The notes under the pieces are model-generated. The model was not told the origin of the DNA and ran no database searches. It worked only from the letters and a program-made list of their open reading frames with translations. Of a stretch of DNA of 40,865 nucleotides, positions 24,739 to 35,558 are shown in pieces (within the stretch, counting starts at the first letter, position 1; each line of letters starts with the position of its first letter). A program made the position numbers and the translations under genes. This DNA is from an uncultured Pelagibacteraceae bacterium. Its GTDB lineage: Bacteria > Pseudomonadota > Alphaproteobacteria > Pelagibacterales > AG-422-B15. The stretch covers positions 1 to 40,865 of the forward strand of contig CACFYZ010000011.1 of assembly GCA_902570675.1 (NCBI GenBank), in the 5' to 3' direction.

Positions 24739-24758
24739 CTAGATTTCTATAAATCTAG
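24739..24758. promoter_or_regulatory. 8-bp stem-loop just upstream of carA
   Basis: CTAGATTT (24739-24746) and AAATCTAG (24751-24758) are exact reverse complements around a CTAT loop, ending 11 bases before the carA ATG. No Shine-Dalgarno is visible for carA. The dyad could be an operator or an RNA hairpin near the ribosome landing site. It is not followed by a T-run, so it does not look like a terminator. Confidence 0.4.
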
Positions 24759-24769
24759 AATCAGTACAT

Positions 24770-25918
24770 ATGTTAAAGTCGATTAGGTTGAAAAAAGATC
24801 GTGCAACTGCTCGACCTAAACCTATTGAAGGTCAGCTCATTCTTGAAGATGGATCCCACTATAATGGAATTAAAATTGGTTCTCCTAATATGGAAATTGG
24901 TGAAGTATGTTTTAATACGTCAATGACAGGCTACCAGGAAATAATAACTGATCCTTCATATGCAGGACAAATAATAAATTTTACATTCCCACATATTGGT
25001 AACGTTGGGACAAATTTTGATGATGACGAGTCTAGAAAGCCATTTGCGAAAGGAATAATCATTAACTGTGATATTTCTGATCCCTCAAACTATAGGTCTA
25101 TTCTTCATCTTGATATGTGGCTTAAAAAGAATAACGTACCCGGTATTTGCAATATTGATACAAGACTAATTACAAATAAAATTCGCTCAAAAGGTGCTCC
25201 AAAAGGCGGTATCATTGAAGGTCCAATAAACAGAAAAAAAACTGCATATTGTTTAAAAGAAATAAAAAAATGGAAGGGTCTTAATGGGCTTGATCTTGCT
25301 ATTGATGTATCACGTAAAGATGTAAAAATTTATAAATCAAAGAAAAAATCAAAGCTAAAAGTCGTTGCAATAGACTATGGAATTAAACAAAATATATTAA
25401 ATTGCTTATTAGATTTAAATTTAGAAGTAATTTTAGTACCAGCAATAACCTCGGCAGAAAAGATACTGGCTTATAATCCAAACGGTATCTTTCTCTCAAA
25501 TGGTCCTGGTGATCCAAAGGCAACAGGAAAATATGCTATACCAATTATAAAAAGACTCATAAAAGCAAGGATTCCAATATTTGGTATATGCCTCGGTCAT
25601 CAACTTATTTCGCTAGCGATGGGTGCAAAAACAAAAAAAATGTTTCAAGGTCACAGAGGAGCCAATCATCCAGTAAAAAATCTTGAAACTAAAAAAGTTG
25701 AAATTACATCCCAAAACCATGGATTTGAAGTAACTGAAAATTCAATACCTAAGAATGTAAAAATAACTCATAAATCATTATTCGATGGAAGTATTGAAGG
25801 TATAAAGAAGGGAAAAAAAATATTTGCAGTCCAATATCATCCTGAAGCAAGCCCTGGACCACATGATAGCCATTATCTTTTCAAGGACTTTAAAGAAATG
25901 ATTAAACAAGATGCCTAA
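24770..25918 (+). CDS. carA: Carbamoyl phosphate synthase small subunit (glutamine amidotransferase)
   Basis: CarA hydrolyses glutamine and sends ammonia to CarB to make carbamoyl phosphate for arginine and pyrimidine synthesis. The 382-residue protein has the N-terminal CarA-specific domain ([24 protein letters not shown]) and a class I amidotransferase domain: [17 protein letters not shown] with nucleophile C274, and [11 protein letters not shown] with H357 and E359. The first 20 residues are a basic lead not needed by the family, but no later start codon fits. carB begins eight bases before the carA stop. An 8-bp hairpin lies just upstream. Confidence 0.98.
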   Translation: MLKSIRLKKDRATARPKPIEGQLILEDGSHYNGIKIGSPNMEIGEVCFNTSMTGYQEIITDPSYAGQIINFTFPHIGNVGTNFDDDESRKPFAKGIIINCDISDPSNYRSILHLDMWLKKNNVPGICNIDTRLITNKIRSKGAPKGGIIEGPINRKKTAYCLKEIKKWKGLNGLDLAIDVSRKDVKIYKSKKKSKLKVVAIDYGIKQNILNCLLDLNLEVILVPAITSAEKILAYNPNGIFLSNGPGDPKATGKYAIPIIKRLIKARIPIFGICLGHQLISLAMGAKTKKMFQGHRGANHPVKNLETKKVEITSQNHGFEVTENSIPKNVKITHKSLFDGSIEGIKKGKKIFAVQYHPEASPGPHDSHYLFKDFKEMIKQDA

Positions 25919-28900
25919 GAGGAAAGACATAAAATCTATTTTAATTGTAGGAGCTGGTCCAATAATTATAGGTCAGGCATGTGAGTTCGATTATTCAGGA
26001 ACGCAGGCATGCAAAGCATTACGAGAAGAAGGTTATAGAGTAATCTTAATCAATTCTAATCCTGCAACTATAATGACTGACCCTGATACTGCAGATGTAG
26101 TATATATTGAACCAATAACACCTGAAATTGTTGCAAAAATAATTAAAAAAGAAAAGCCAGATGTACTTCTACCAACAATGGGTGGTCAAACAGCATTAAA
26201 TATAGCAATTGAACTCTCAAAAAATGGAACCTTAAAAAAATATAAAGTCGAATTAATTGGTGCAAATCTTCAAGCAATCAAAAAAGCTGAGGAAAGAGAA
26301 AGTTTCTATAAAGCAATGACCAAGATAGGATTAGAATGTCCTAGAGCAGAAATTGCTAGAAATTTTAAAGATGCTAGAAAGGCTCTAAAAAAAATTGGAT
26401 TGCCAGTCATCATAAGACCATCATTTACTCTTGGTGGCACGGGTGGTGGAATTGCTACAACTGAAAAGCAATTTGAAGAAATTGCAAATTCGGGACTTTA
26501 TAATTCACCCATTAATGAAATTTTAATTGAAGAGTCTGTTGCTGGATGGAAGGAATTCGAAATGGAAGTTGTGAGGGACAAGAATGATAATTGTATAATT
26601 ATTTGCTCAATTGAAAATGTTGACCCTATGGGAGTTCATACTGGTGACTCTATTACAATCGCTCCTGCACTTACACTGACTGATAAAGAGTATCAAATCA
26701 TGAGAAATGCATCCATTGCGTGCTTGAGAGAAATTGGCGTTGAAACAGGTGGATCAAACGTTCAATTTGCTGTTAACCCAAAAAATGGAAGGCTTGTAAT
26801 AATTGAGATGAATCCTAGAGTTTCTAGATCATCCGCTTTAGCATCTAAGGCAACAGGTTTTCCAATTGCAAAAGTAGCTGCGAAACTGGCGGTTGGGTAT
26901 ACTTTAGATGAGCTCACAAATGAAATCACAAAAGTCACGCCTGCATCTTTTGAGCCAACAATTGACTACATAGTTACAAAAATACCTAGATTTACTTTTG
27001 AAAAATTTCAACTAACTCAACCACTATTATCGAGTTCAATGAAATCCGTTGGTGAAGTAATGGCAATAGGGAGATCATTTCCGGAATCACTACAGAAAGC
27101 AATGAGATCGCTTGAAACTGGCTTAGATGGCTTAGACGAGGTAAGTGTGAGTATGAACAATAAAAGGCTAACCAAGAAAAATATTTTAACAGAACTTAAA
27201 AAACCACTTGCAAACAAACTATTATTAGTAGCTCAGGCACTAAGATTTGGAATAAAAATAAATCAAATCTATCAAACTTCAAAAGTTGATCCTTGGTTTA
27301 TTGGTCAGATAAAGAAGATAGTTGATACAGAAAAAATCTTAAAAAAAGGATTACCAAATGACCCTAAAGAATTGCTTAAAATCAAAGCATTGGGATTCTC
27401 AGATAAAAAAATATCGCAATTGTGCAATGTTAAAGAAGAGAAAATTTTTAATATAAGACTCAAAAATAAAATTTTTCCTGACTTTAAAAGAATTGATACT
27501 TGTGCAGCAGAGTTTGAGGCAAAGACCCCATACATGTATTCTTCTTACGCTAAAAATACCTTTGATACTGATGCCTGCGAATCTAGTCCAACAAATAAGA
27601 AAAAGGTGATTATTTTAGGAAGTGGTCCAAATCGAATTGGACAAGGTGTTGAATTTGACTACTGCTGCTGTCATGCATCTTTTGCCCTTAAAGATTTAAA
27701 ATATGAAACAATCATGATCAACTGTAATCCAGAAACGGTCTCTACAGATCCAGATACCAGTGACAGGCTTTATTTTGAGCCACTGACGAATGAAAACGTA
27801 TATGAAATTATTAGAAGGGAAAAAAGTAAAGGAGAGCTTTTAGGAGTTATTGTTCAGTTTGGTGGTCAAACACCTCTTAAATTGTCTGGTTATTTAAATA
27901 AAATGAATATTCCAATCTTGGGTACTTCAACTGAGTCAATTGATACGGCAGAAGATAGAGAAAAATTTAAAAAGATTGCAGAAGAGCTTAATCTCTTACA
28001 GCCAGCAAACGGAATTGCATACTCTGAAAAAGAAGCTCATTTAGTGATTAAAAAAATAGGATTTCCTGCTGTAATAAGACCGTCATACGTTTTAGGCGGA
28101 AGAGCGATGGAAATTGTTCATAATAAAGATGAATTAAAAAAGTACTTCAAAGAAGCTGTGGTGGTTTCTGGTAAAAGCCCAGTACTCATAGATCACTATT
28201 TAAAAGACTCTATTGAAGTAGACGTAGATGCCGTATCTGATGGAAAAAAAGTTGTCATTGCTGGCATAATGGAACACATCGAAGAAGCAGGAATTCATTC
28301 GGGCGACTCAACATGTACATTACCTCCTTACTCACTGTCAGAAAAAATTATTAAAGATATAGAAAAACAAACAAAAAAATTGGCACTTGCATTGAAAGTA
28401 AAAGGACTACTCAATATACAATTTGCAATTCAAAATAATAATATATTTCTTCTTGAAGTTAACCCAAGGAGTAGTCGAACAGTACCATTTGTTGCGAAAG
28501 CTACTGGTAACCCAATCGTAAAAATTGCGCTAAGCGCTGCGATGGGGAAACAATTGAATAATAAAAAATTCAAATCTCACAAAACTAATTGTATCTCAAT
28601 TAAGGAACCTGTTTTCCCATTTAAACGTTTTCCAAACGTTGATACTATTTTGGGTCCTGAAATGAAGTCCACTGGGGAAGTAATGGCAATCGATAAATCG
28701 TTTGAATCAGCTTTTATAAAATGTCAATTAGCATCCTCAAACCCACTTCCTAAAAATGGTTCTTTATTTGTCTCTGTGAAAGACTCTGATAAGCCAAAAA
28801 TTGTTCCTATTATTAGATCTTTTCAGAAATTAGGTTTTTTAGTGAAAGCAACTGCAGGCACCGCCGACTATTTAACAGAAGGCGGTATTAAAGTTAAGAA

Positions 28901-29147
28901 AATAAATAAAGTTTCTCAAGGATCACCACATGTTGTTGAGGAATTAATGAACGATAAAGTTGACATTCTGATTAATACAACAGAAGGCAGAAAATCAATT
29001 AATGACTCCTTTGGAATAAGAAGAACTGCTCTTATGAAAAGTTTGCCATACTTTCTTACAGTATCTGGTGCAAGAGCCGCTATTAACTCCATAAAAGAAT
29101 TAAGAAATAATGAATTAGAGGTTAATCCTATTACTGAATTTCACTAA
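25911..29147 (+). CDS. carB: Carbamoyl phosphate synthase large subunit
   Basis: CarB uses two ATP, bicarbonate and the ammonia supplied by CarA. The 1078 residues match the normal length and show the internal duplication: two ATP-grasp synthetase halves, each opening with a nucleotide-fold motif ([20 protein letters not shown] and [20 protein letters not shown]) and containing [15 protein letters not shown] or [14 protein letters not shown] and [18 protein letters not shown] or [18 protein letters not shown]. The oligomerisation domain and the C-terminal MGS-like regulatory domain ([18 protein letters not shown]) follow. It overlaps carA by eight bases, and its stop overlaps the convergent Lrp gene by four. 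Confidence 0.98.
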   Translation: MPKRKDIKSILIVGAGPIIIGQACEFDYSGTQACKALREEGYRVILINSNPATIMTDPDTADVVYIEPITPEIVAKIIKKEKPDVLLPTMGGQTALNIAIELSKNGTLKKYKVELIGANLQAIKKAEERESFYKAMTKIGLECPRAEIARNFKDARKALKKIGLPVIIRPSFTLGGTGGGIATTEKQFEEIANSGLYNSPINEILIEESVAGWKEFEMEVVRDKNDNCIIICSIENVDPMGVHTGDSITIAPALTLTDKEYQIMRNASIACLREIGVETGGSNVQFAVNPKNGRLVIIEMNPRVSRSSALASKATGFPIAKVAAKLAVGYTLDELTNEITKVTPASFEPTIDYIVTKIPRFTFEKFQLTQPLLSSSMKSVGEVMAIGRSFPESLQKAMRSLETGLDGLDEVSVSMNNKRLTKKNILTELKKPLANKLLLVAQALRFGIKINQIYQTSKVDPWFIGQIKKIVDTEKILKKGLPNDPKELLKIKALGFSDKKISQLCNVKEEKIFNIRLKNKIFPDFKRIDTCAAEFEAKTPYMYSSYAKNTFDTDACESSPTNKKKVIILGSGPNRIGQGVEFDYCCCHASFALKDLKYETIMINCNPETVSTDPDTSDRLYFEPLTNENVYEIIRREKSKGELLGVIVQFGGQTPLKLSGYLNKMNIPILGTSTESIDTAEDREKFKKIAEELNLLQPANGIAYSEKEAHLVIKKIGFPAVIRPSYVLGGRAMEIVHNKDELKKYFKEAVVVSGKSPVLIDHYLKDSIEVDVDAVSDGKKVVIAGIMEHIEEAGIHSGDSTCTLPPYSLSEKIIKDIEKQTKKLALALKVKGLLNIQFAIQNNNIFLLEVNPRSSRTVPFVAKATGNPIVKIALSAAMGKQLNNKKFKSHKTNCISIKEPVFPFKRFPNVDTILGPEMKSTGEVMAIDKSFESAFIKCQLASSNPLPKNGSLFVSVKDSDKPKIVPIIRSFQKLGFLVKATAGTADYLTEGGIKVKKINKVSQGSPHVVEELMNDKVDILINTTEGRKSINDSFGIRRTALMKSLPYFLTVSGARAAINSIKELRNNELEVNPITEFH

Positions 29148-29614
29148 TCTAAAGGAACAGTACCTAGTTTTTTTGTATTTTTAATTACAAAGGCTGTTTT
29201 AACACTCAAAATATTTTCATTTGGTGTAACATGTGTTGTTAAAAAATTATTAAATTCATTCATATTTTTCACTACACATTTTAATATAAAATCTATTTCA
29301 CCATTTAACATAAAACATTCTCTAATTGGTTCCCAACCCCAAACCAATTTTTCAAAAGACCCCAGGCTTTCCTCATTTTGATTCTTCAGACTTACAAATA
29401 TCCATGCTACTAAATCATATCCAAGCTTTGATGGATCTAGATTTGCACGAAAACCGTCAATATACCCATTATCTTCCAAGTCCCTTACTCTTCTTAATGT
29501 AGGAGGCGGCGACATTTCAATTTTCTTTGATAAGTCTAGATTTGAAATTCTTCCCTCATTTTGAAGTATTCGAAGAATTTTTAGATCTATGCTATCTATT
29601 TCTTTTTTTCCCAT
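29144..29614 (-). CDS. Lrp/AsnC-family transcriptional regulator
   Basis: A 156-residue feast/famine regulator. The N-terminal winged helix reads [24 protein letters not shown], then [20 protein letters not shown], and the C-terminal RAM domain follows with the pattern [27 protein letters not shown] and [17 protein letters not shown] domains usually sense amino acids; the ligand is not known. I prefer the ATG at 29614 because it overlaps the stop of the upstream oxygenase as TGATG; a GTG five codons earlier is also open. The likely own targets are the adjacent oxygenase and ELM1 genes, but that is guesswork. Confidence 0.93.
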   Translation of the reverse strand: MGKKEIDSIDLKILRILQNEGRISNLDLSKKIEMSPPPTLRRVRDLEDNGYIDGFRANLDPSKLGYDLVAWIFVSLKNQNEESLGSFEKLVWGWEPIRECFMLNGEIDFILKCVVKNMNEFNNFLTTHVTPNENILSVKTAFVIKNTKKLGTVPLD

Positions 29615-30240
29615 CAATCTACTGGCCACTCCGTTTCAAAAGTTACGTAATTTAACTGTAGACAGCGTCTTTCTTTTTTAATTTTTTTCTTTTCAAGCCC
29701 ATGCCAGGAATTTTCTTCCGACGTGAATATATATCCTGTGTTATTTTTGTAAGGTAGTGTTTTAGCAACTTTTAAGTCAGGAGTATAAAAATCAGTTCCT
29801 AAGTTTTCATTTTCTCCATATCGGTTTACAAATAGAATTGATGACATTAACTTTTCCTTGATATCACAGTGTGGTTCAAGCCAAAATCCATCACGATCAG
29901 CAATAACTTCTAATCTAACATAAGAATTTTTAAGATCTCTATTAATTAGATTAGAAATAAATGTAGTACATTCCGTTGATTGCATTTGTTTGACTAGCTC
30001 AAATAACTCTGGATGCTTATTAACATTATCTTTATTAATAAATATTCTCAATTTACTGAGTAAATTTTCTCCAGTTTTATCTCCTGCTCTTGTACCATCG
30101 AATATAACCTTGCCCTCAGTGAAATTAATTGAATAAATTTCATCGATGGCTTTTTCTGATAAGGGATTTTTAATAGTCCAATGATTAAAAGGAATATCAG
30201 AATGTGATAAATTATTTTTCAAAGCATTTATTAATGTCAT
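29614..30240 (-). CDS. 2-oxoglutarate/Fe(II)-dependent oxygenase-like protein
   Basis: A 208-residue protein with the double-stranded beta-helix signature of prolyl-hydroxylase-like oxygenases. H124-x-D126 in LEPHCDIKEK and H180 in NSWHGLEKK form the iron facial triad, and R191 or R192 (KERRCLQLNYVTF) is in place to bind 2-oxoglutarate. Residue spacing (54 between D126 and H180) fits the fold. The substrate is unknown. It overlaps the ELM1 gene by four bases (ATGA) and is coupled to the Lrp gene by TGATG, so the three form one operon. A sugar or protein target connected with the ELM1 partner is conceivable. Confidence 0.8.
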   Translation of the reverse strand: MTLINALKNNLSHSDIPFNHWTIKNPLSEKAIDEIYSINFTEGKVIFDGTRAGDKTGENLLSKLRIFINKDNVNKHPELFELVKQMQSTECTTFISNLINRDLKNSYVRLEVIADRDGFWLEPHCDIKEKLMSSILFVNRYGENENLGTDFYTPDLKVAKTLPYKNNTGYIFTSEENSWHGLEKKKIKKERRCLQLNYVTFETEWPVD

Positions 30241-31211
30241 GCTAAATTATTATACCTTTCTTCAATCATTCTGGCTACTTTGAAGGTTTCATTTTCATAT
30301 GAATTTGAAAAGTCTTCTAATTTTTCTCCTAAGAGTCTTGCGTAATTTTTGCGTAAGATCGTTGTAATAAATTTTTCAATTCTGTTATTTTTTTTTAAAC
30401 TTGGTAGTTTGAAAATATATACTGGTTTATTTGCAGATATTGACTCTGAAATTATTGAAACGGAGTCAGATGTACAGATAAGATATTTCGAATATTGCAA
30501 TAAGGCTAGATAGGGATTGCCCTCACCATTCCATATAATATTCTTTTCTGAAAAACGATCATTTAGGTATTCAATGATGAATCGGTTGGTCCTCCTTGAA
30601 AATAGCATAAATAACTGAATGTCATTATTCTCTAAAACTTTATCAACCTGATCGCCTAATTTCTTAAGAACTGAAACATCGAAGCGATAGTTTCTATTTT
30701 GTCCTCCTAAAAAAATTGCACAAATAGGTTTTTGTATTTCTGAAAATTGATCAGCATAAAGTTCAGCTTCTTTATTAAGTAAATTCGAATTTATATGATT
30801 AATTGCTAAATCAGTTTTAAGAACATTATTAGCACTTAGATTATCATGTGCTGGTGCAACGACCAAATCAAAGTTATTTGGGTTTATTTTTGGATCTTGT
30901 ATATGAATTGATAAAACTTTATTTTTTAATGATTTTTTGAGATATAAAGATGCATAAATTGATCTTTTGCCACATGATATAATAACTTCTGGAGGAGCGT
31001 TCATTTCTAAACTTATTTGCTCATAATGATTAAATATAATTTTAGATGGAGGTAATATACCCACGGGCAATTTATTCCATGGAAATTTTAAATCTACAAT
31101 TTTTTGTTCATAATTTACTTTAAGGGCTTCTGCAAGCCCTCTAACCTGACTAATCATGCCTAAGGATCCATCTGTTATGCACCATGCTCTCAAATTCTTG
31201 AAATTAGACAT
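30237..31211 (-). CDS. ELM1/GtrOC1 family protein (PF06258)
   Basis: A 324-residue protein of the family named after plant ELM1, a mitochondrial fission factor, and widespread in Alphaproteobacteria. The pattern AWCITDGSLGMISQVRGLAEAL at the N-terminus, VISCGKRSIYASLYLK, VLSIHIQDPKINPNNFDLVVAPAHD and TSDSVSIISESISANKPVYIFKLP near the C-terminus looks like a GT-B glycosyltransferase fold. Bacterial members have been linked to lipopolysaccharide or cell-surface sugar genes, but no activity is settled. It heads an operon with the 2OG oxygenase and the Lrp-type regulator and is divergent from trxB by 72 bases. Confidence 0.85.
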   Translation of the reverse strand: MSNFKNLRAWCITDGSLGMISQVRGLAEALKVNYEQKIVDLKFPWNKLPVGILPPSKIIFNHYEQISLEMNAPPEVIISCGKRSIYASLYLKKSLKNKVLSIHIQDPKINPNNFDLVVAPAHDNLSANNVLKTDLAINHINSNLLNKEAELYADQFSEIQKPICAIFLGGQNRNYRFDVSVLKKLGDQVDKVLENNDIQLFMLFSRRTNRFIIEYLNDRFSEKNIIWNGEGNPYLALLQYSKYLICTSDSVSIISESISANKPVYIFKLPSLKKNNRIEKFITTILRKNYARLLGEKLEDFSNSYENETFKVARMIEERYNNLA

Positions 31212-31283
31212 TTAATAACTATCTATATTGAATACAAAAGTTCTTTAATTACTAAGTGATAATATATAGATTATAAAAGTTAA

Positions 31284-32216
31284 ATGCATTCAAAAGTTCT
31301 AATAATAGGTTCAGGTCCAGCAGGATACACCGCAGCAATATATGCTGCGCGGGCAATGCTCGAGCCAACTTTAGTTCAAGGCTTGCAGCCTGGTGGACAA
31401 TTAACCATAACTACCGACGTGGAAAATTATCCTGGATATGGAGATGTAATACAAGGTCCATGGTTAATGGAACAAATGCAAGAGCAGGCAAAAAATGTTG
31501 GAACAAATATCATAAATGACATTATTAAGAGTGTAGATTTCAAAACCAAGCCTTTTAAAGCTATTAGTGAGTCAGGTACAGAATATACTGCTGACTCTGT
31601 TATTATTTCTACTGGAGCTCAAGCAAGATGGCTTGGATTAGATTCTGAAAAAAAGTTTCAAGGTTTCGGTGTTTCAGCATGTGCGACTTGTGATGGCTTT
31701 TTCTTTAAGGAAAAAAAGGTAGCAGTCATTGGTGGTGGTAATTCAGCAGTTGAGGAAGCTTTGTATTTAACAAATTTTGCATCTAAGGTTTATCTTGTTC
31801 ATAGGCGTAATAAACTTCGAGCAGAAAAAATTCTTCAAGATAGATTATTTAAAAACGAAAAAGTTGAATGTGTATGGGATAGTGAATTAAAAGAAATAAT
31901 TGGAGATGAAGATCCTTTGAATGTAAAAAGTATAAACATTAAAAATACTAAAACTAGCGAAACTAGTAATATAGAACTGGACGGTGTATTTATTGCTATT
32001 GGCCATGATCCAGCTACTCAAATTTTCAGGGATCAGGTCGAAATGGATGAGGAAGGATACATAATGACAAAACCTGACTCAACACTTACAAATGTTGAAG
32101 GGGTTTACGCAGCAGGAGATGTAAAGGACAAAATCTATCGTCAGGCAGTTACAGCAGCTGGAATGGGTTGTATGGCAGCGCTTGAAGCAGAAAAATACCT
32201 AGCTGAATTATCTTAG
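31284..32216 (+). CDS. trxB: Thioredoxin-disulfide reductase
   Basis: NADPH-dependent flavoenzyme that reduces thioredoxin in the cytoplasm. 310 residues, the normal size. FAD-binding GSGPAGYTAAIYAAR lies at 9-23, the redox disulfide C133-A-T-C136 in SACATCDGFFFK, the NADPH-binding GGGNSAVEEALYL at 150-162, and the closing FAD motif GVYAAGDVKDKIYRQAVTAAGMG near the C-terminus. It is a single-gene unit: divergent from the ELM1 operon, and ending convergently inside the aminotransferase stop by nine bases. Confidence 0.97.
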   Translation: MHSKVLIIGSGPAGYTAAIYAARAMLEPTLVQGLQPGGQLTITTDVENYPGYGDVIQGPWLMEQMQEQAKNVGTNIINDIIKSVDFKTKPFKAISESGTEYTADSVIISTGAQARWLGLDSEKKFQGFGVSACATCDGFFFKEKKVAVIGGGNSAVEEALYLTNFASKVYLVHRRNKLRAEKILQDRLFKNEKVECVWDSELKEIIGDEDPLNVKSINIKNTKTSETSNIELDGVFIAIGHDPATQIFRDQVEMDEEGYIMTKPDSTLTNVEGVYAAGDVKDKIYRQAVTAAGMGCMAALEAEKYLAELS

Positions 32217-33425
32217 TGTATTTAAAAACTCTCTCATGCGAACGCATGCATTTTCTAAGTTTTCATCCGAAGTTGCATAAGAAATTCTAAAGTATCCTTC
32301 TAAACCAAAAGCAGACCCTTGAACAACAGCGACACCTGCATTTTCTAATAATGATGAAGTAAATTCCTCATCATTAGAAATTTTATTATTTGACTGATCA
32401 ACTTTACCAATTAACTCTTTACACGAAGGAAAAACATAAAACGCTCCTTCGGGTACTCTACAGGTAATTCCATTCATACTATTAAGTTCCTTGATCAGGA
32501 AATCACGCCGACCTCTAAACACATTGGCTCTTTCAGTAATAAAAGAATTATCTCCATTTAAGGCTTCAACTGCGGCGGCTTGACTTATAGATGTTGGGTT
32601 ACTTGTTGACTGAGACTGAAGTTTCCCCATTGCTTTAATTAAATCGGCATTACCGCCCGCATATCCAATTCTCCAACCTGTCATCGCATATGCCTTACTT
32701 ACTCCGTTCAGTGTTAATATTCTATCTTTAAGCTCCGGAGCAATGCTTGCAAAAGTATGAAATTCATTATCATCATATATTAGATGCTCATATAAATCGT
32801 CAGTCATTATGTTGACGTGCGGATGTTTTTTTAAAACATGAGCAAGTTCTAAAAGTTCGTTTTTTGTATAGCATGAACCAGTAGGGTTTGATGGTGAATT
32901 AAGAATAAACCATTTGGTTGATTGATTGATCGTATTTTCTAGTTGTTGAGGTGTGATTTTAAATCCTGACTCTTCACCACATTGAACAAAAATAGGTGTT
33001 CCGTGAAAATAATTTACTACATCAGGATAAGTTACCCAATAAGGGGCAGGAATAATTACTTCATCCGATACATTCAATGAAACAGCAAATGCATTAAATA
33101 TAATTTGCTTACCTCCTGTACCTACAGATATTTCGTTAAGCTCGTAATCTATGTTGTTCTCCCTTTTAAATTTTTCTTTGATTGCATTCTTTAATTCTGG
33201 TGTTCCATCAACAGCCGTATATTTAGTATCTCCATTATTAATAGCTTGAATTGCTGCTTTTTTTATATTTTCAGGAGTATCAAAGTCAGGTTCTCCTGCC
33301 CCAAGACCAATAATATCTTTTCCTGCAGCCTTTAGTTCTCGGGCTTTTTGAGTAACTGCTATTGTAGCTGAAGGCTTTATCCTTTTAATACTATCCGACA
33401 GTTCTACCACAAGTTTATCCTTCAA
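32208..33425 (-). CDS. Aspartate aminotransferase-type PLP enzyme (class I, subgroup Ib)
   Basis: A 405-residue class I/II aminotransferase most like the Ib aspartate (or aspartate/prephenate) aminotransferases. The N-terminal signature KPSATIAVTQKARELKAAGK is characteristic; GLGAGEPDFDTP follows, and the PLP lysine is K244 in NGVSKAYAMTGWRIGYAGG. The C-terminal FRISYATSDENLENAC carries the substrate-carboxylate Arg. The reaction is Asp + 2-oxoglutarate to oxaloacetate + Glu, or the arogenate route. The start appears to be TTG at 33423-33425, with no ATG near. It is divergent from uvrB across 78 bases containing an inverted repeat, and converges on trxB. Confidence 0.93.
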   Translation of the reverse strand: MKDKLVVELSDSIKRIKPSATIAVTQKARELKAAGKDIIGLGAGEPDFDTPENIKKAAIQAINNGDTKYTAVDGTPELKNAIKEKFKRENNIDYELNEISVGTGGKQIIFNAFAVSLNVSDEVIIPAPYWVTYPDVVNYFHGTPIFVQCGEESGFKITPQQLENTINQSTKWFILNSPSNPTGSCYTKNELLELAHVLKKHPHVNIMTDDLYEHLIYDDNEFHTFASIAPELKDRILTLNGVSKAYAMTGWRIGYAGGNADLIKAMGKLQSQSTSNPTSISQAAAVEALNGDNSFITERANVFRGRRDFLIKELNSMNGITCRVPEGAFYVFPSCKELIGKVDQSNNKISNDEEFTSSLLENAGVAVVQGSAFGLEGYFRISYATSDENLENACVRMREFLNTLR

Positions 33426-33460
33426 AATTTGTTATTTGCTTAATCAGCTATTATATTAAA

Positions 33461-33488
33461 TTAGAATAACACACAATTGATATTCTAA
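33461..33488. promoter_or_regulatory. 8-bp inverted repeat in the aminotransferase-uvrB divergent region
   Basis: TTAGAATA (33461-33468) and TATTCTAA (33481-33488) are exact reverse complements with a 12-base spacer, 16 bases before the uvrB start and inside a 78-base divergent promoter region. The layout resembles an operator. It does not match the alphaproteobacterial LexA box (GTTC or GAAC half-sites). Confidence 0.35.
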
Positions 33489-33503
33489 CTAATTGATTAA
33501 TTA

Positions 33504-35558
33504 ATGCCTAATTCTGAAATCCTAAAAGTTACCTCTGAGTATAAACCTGCAGGAGACCAACCTCAGGCAATTGATGAAATTGTTAAAAGCATTCAAGGTA
33601 AAGAAATGGAACAAGTTTTGCTGGGTGTCACTGGTTCAGGCAAAACTTTCACAATGGCTAAAATTATTGAAAAACTTCAAAGGCCAACTTTAATACTAGC
33701 TCCAAATAAAACTTTAGCTGCGCAACTATATGGTGAGATGAAGTCATTCTTTCCTGAAAATGCAGTGGAATATTTTGTATCTTATTATGACTATTATATT
33801 CCTGAAGCATACGTGCCAAGATCAAATACCTATATAGAAAAAGAAGCATCGATTAATGAACAAATTGATCGAATGAGGCACTCAGCAACACAGTCATTAC
33901 TTGAGAGAAAAGATGTAGTAATAGTTGCTAGTGTTTCGTGTATATACGGAATTGGTTCTGTTGAAACTTACAGATCAATGACAATTCGATTAGAAAAAAA
34001 TCAAAAGATTGGAAGAAATGAAATTGTACAAAAACTAATTACACTCCAATATAATCGGAATGATACAGATTTTCATAGAGGGACATTTCGAGTACGTGGG
34101 GACTTAATTGAAGTATTCCCCTCTCATTATGAGGACCGTGCATGGAAGTTATCATTGTTTGGAGATGATCTTGAATCAATAAGTGAATTTGATCCACTGA
34201 CTGGAAAAAAAACAGCTGAATTAGAAACTATAAAAATTTATGCAAATAGTCACTACGTTACCCCAAGGCCAACACTTGAAACTGCCATAAAACAAATACG
34301 TAAAGATTTAGAAATTAGGATTCCAGAGTTTAAAAAAGAGAATAAATTAATTGAAGCACAACGAATTGAGGAAAGAACCCGATTTGATTTAGAAATGATT
34401 GAGGCAACAGGTAGTTGTCCTGGTATTGAAAATTACTCGAGATACTTATCTGGAAGAAAAACTGGTGAACCACCTCCGACACTTTTTGAATATTTACCTG
34501 ATAACGCTCTTCTTTTTGTAGATGAAAGTCATGTAACTGTTCCCCAATTGGAAGGCATGTATAAGGGTGACCGAAGTAGAAAAACTACATTATCAGAATA
34601 TGGCTTTAGACTTCCATCATGCCTAGATAACAGGCCGTTAAAGTTTGAGGAATGGGAAATGATGCGACCTCAGAGTTTATTCATTTCTGCTACACCTGGA
34701 CCATGGGAAATGCAAAAAACCCAGGGTGTTTTTACTGAACAAATAATAAGGCCAACTGGACTGATTGATCCAGAAATTGAAATAAGGCCTGCAAAGACTC
34801 AAGTTGAGGATTTGATTTCAGAATGTAAAAAAATTATTGACCTAAAGTATAGAGTATTGGTTACAACACTAACTAAGCGCATGGCTGAAGACTTGTCAGA
34901 GTATATGCATGAAAACGGCATAAAAGTAAAATATATGCATTCAGACATAGATACGCTCGAAAGGATTGAAATTATTCGTGACCTCAGAAAAGGTCTTTTT
35001 GACGTCTTAGTAGGCATAAATCTACTCAGGGAAGGTTTGGATATACCTGAATGTGCTTTGGTAGCTATATTAGATGCTGATAAAGAAGGTTTCTTAAGAT
35101 CAGAGAGATCATTAGTACAAACAATCGGAAGAGCTGCAAGAAATGTGGATGGAAGAGTCATATTGTATGCTGATAAAGAAACTGAAAGCATAAAAAAAGC
35201 AATAAGTGAAACTGATAGACGAAGAGATATTCAGAAACAATATAATAAAGAAAATAACATCACACCTGAGACAATAAAAAGAGATATTAGTGATATCCTT
35301 GAGAGTATATATGAGAATGATCGAGTTAATGTAGACTTAAAGAGTACAGAAAAACATCTAGTTGGAAATAATCTAAAAAAGCATATTGATGAATTAAAGA
35401 AAAATATGATGGATTTCGCTGATGATCTTAATTTTGAAGAAGCCGCAAAGTTAAGAGATGAGATTAAAAGACTAGAGAATAATGAATTAGAGTTACCATC
35501 CAACAGCAATATAGTTTATAAAAAAAATAAAAGAAAAAAAAGAAAGTACTTTACTTAA
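33504..35558 (+). CDS. uvrB: Excinuclease ABC subunit UvrB
   Basis: UvrB is the damage-verifying helicase-like subunit of nucleotide excision repair, handed DNA by UvrA and partnered by UvrC. The 684-residue protein has Walker A GVTGSGKT (41-48), the beta-hairpin region [12 protein letters not shown], the DEAD-like box [11 protein letters not shown], helicase motifs V and VI ([29 protein letters not shown]), and the C-terminal UVR domain ([21 protein letters not shown]) that docks UvrC. Start ATG at 33504. The stop overlaps the next gene's ATG as TAATG. uvrC lies four genes later in the same run; uvrA is not in this window. Confidence 0.98.
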   Translation: MPNSEILKVTSEYKPAGDQPQAIDEIVKSIQGKEMEQVLLGVTGSGKTFTMAKIIEKLQRPTLILAPNKTLAAQLYGEMKSFFPENAVEYFVSYYDYYIPEAYVPRSNTYIEKEASINEQIDRMRHSATQSLLERKDVVIVASVSCIYGIGSVETYRSMTIRLEKNQKIGRNEIVQKLITLQYNRNDTDFHRGTFRVRGDLIEVFPSHYEDRAWKLSLFGDDLESISEFDPLTGKKTAELETIKIYANSHYVTPRPTLETAIKQIRKDLEIRIPEFKKENKLIEAQRIEERTRFDLEMIEATGSCPGIENYSRYLSGRKTGEPPPTLFEYLPDNALLFVDESHVTVPQLEGMYKGDRSRKTTLSEYGFRLPSCLDNRPLKFEEWEMMRPQSLFISATPGPWEMQKTQGVFTEQIIRPTGLIDPEIEIRPAKTQVEDLISECKKIIDLKYRVLVTTLTKRMAEDLSEYMHENGIKVKYMHSDIDTLERIEIIRDLRKGLFDVLVGINLLREGLDIPECALVAILDADKEGFLRSERSLVQTIGRAARNVDGRVILYADKETESIKKAISETDRRRDIQKQYNKENNITPETIKRDISDILESIYENDRVNVDLKSTEKHLVGNNLKKHIDELKKNMMDFADDLNFEEAAKLRDEIKRLENNELELPSNSNIVYKKNKRKKRKYFT

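Noticed and set aside
24739-24758. Stem-loop before carA as a terminator for upstream transcription
   Set aside because: The stem is AT-rich, lacks a following T-run, and the neighbouring gene is divergent, so there is no upstream transcript on this strand to end.
33426-33503. LexA/SOS box upstream of uvrB
   Set aside because: I looked for GTTC-N7-GTTC or GAAC-type half-sites and found none; the inverted repeat present has different sequence.
34799-35191. 130-codon open frame on the minus strand inside uvrB
   Set aside because: uvrB helicase motifs V and VI occupy this DNA in the plus direction; the antisense product shows no domain.
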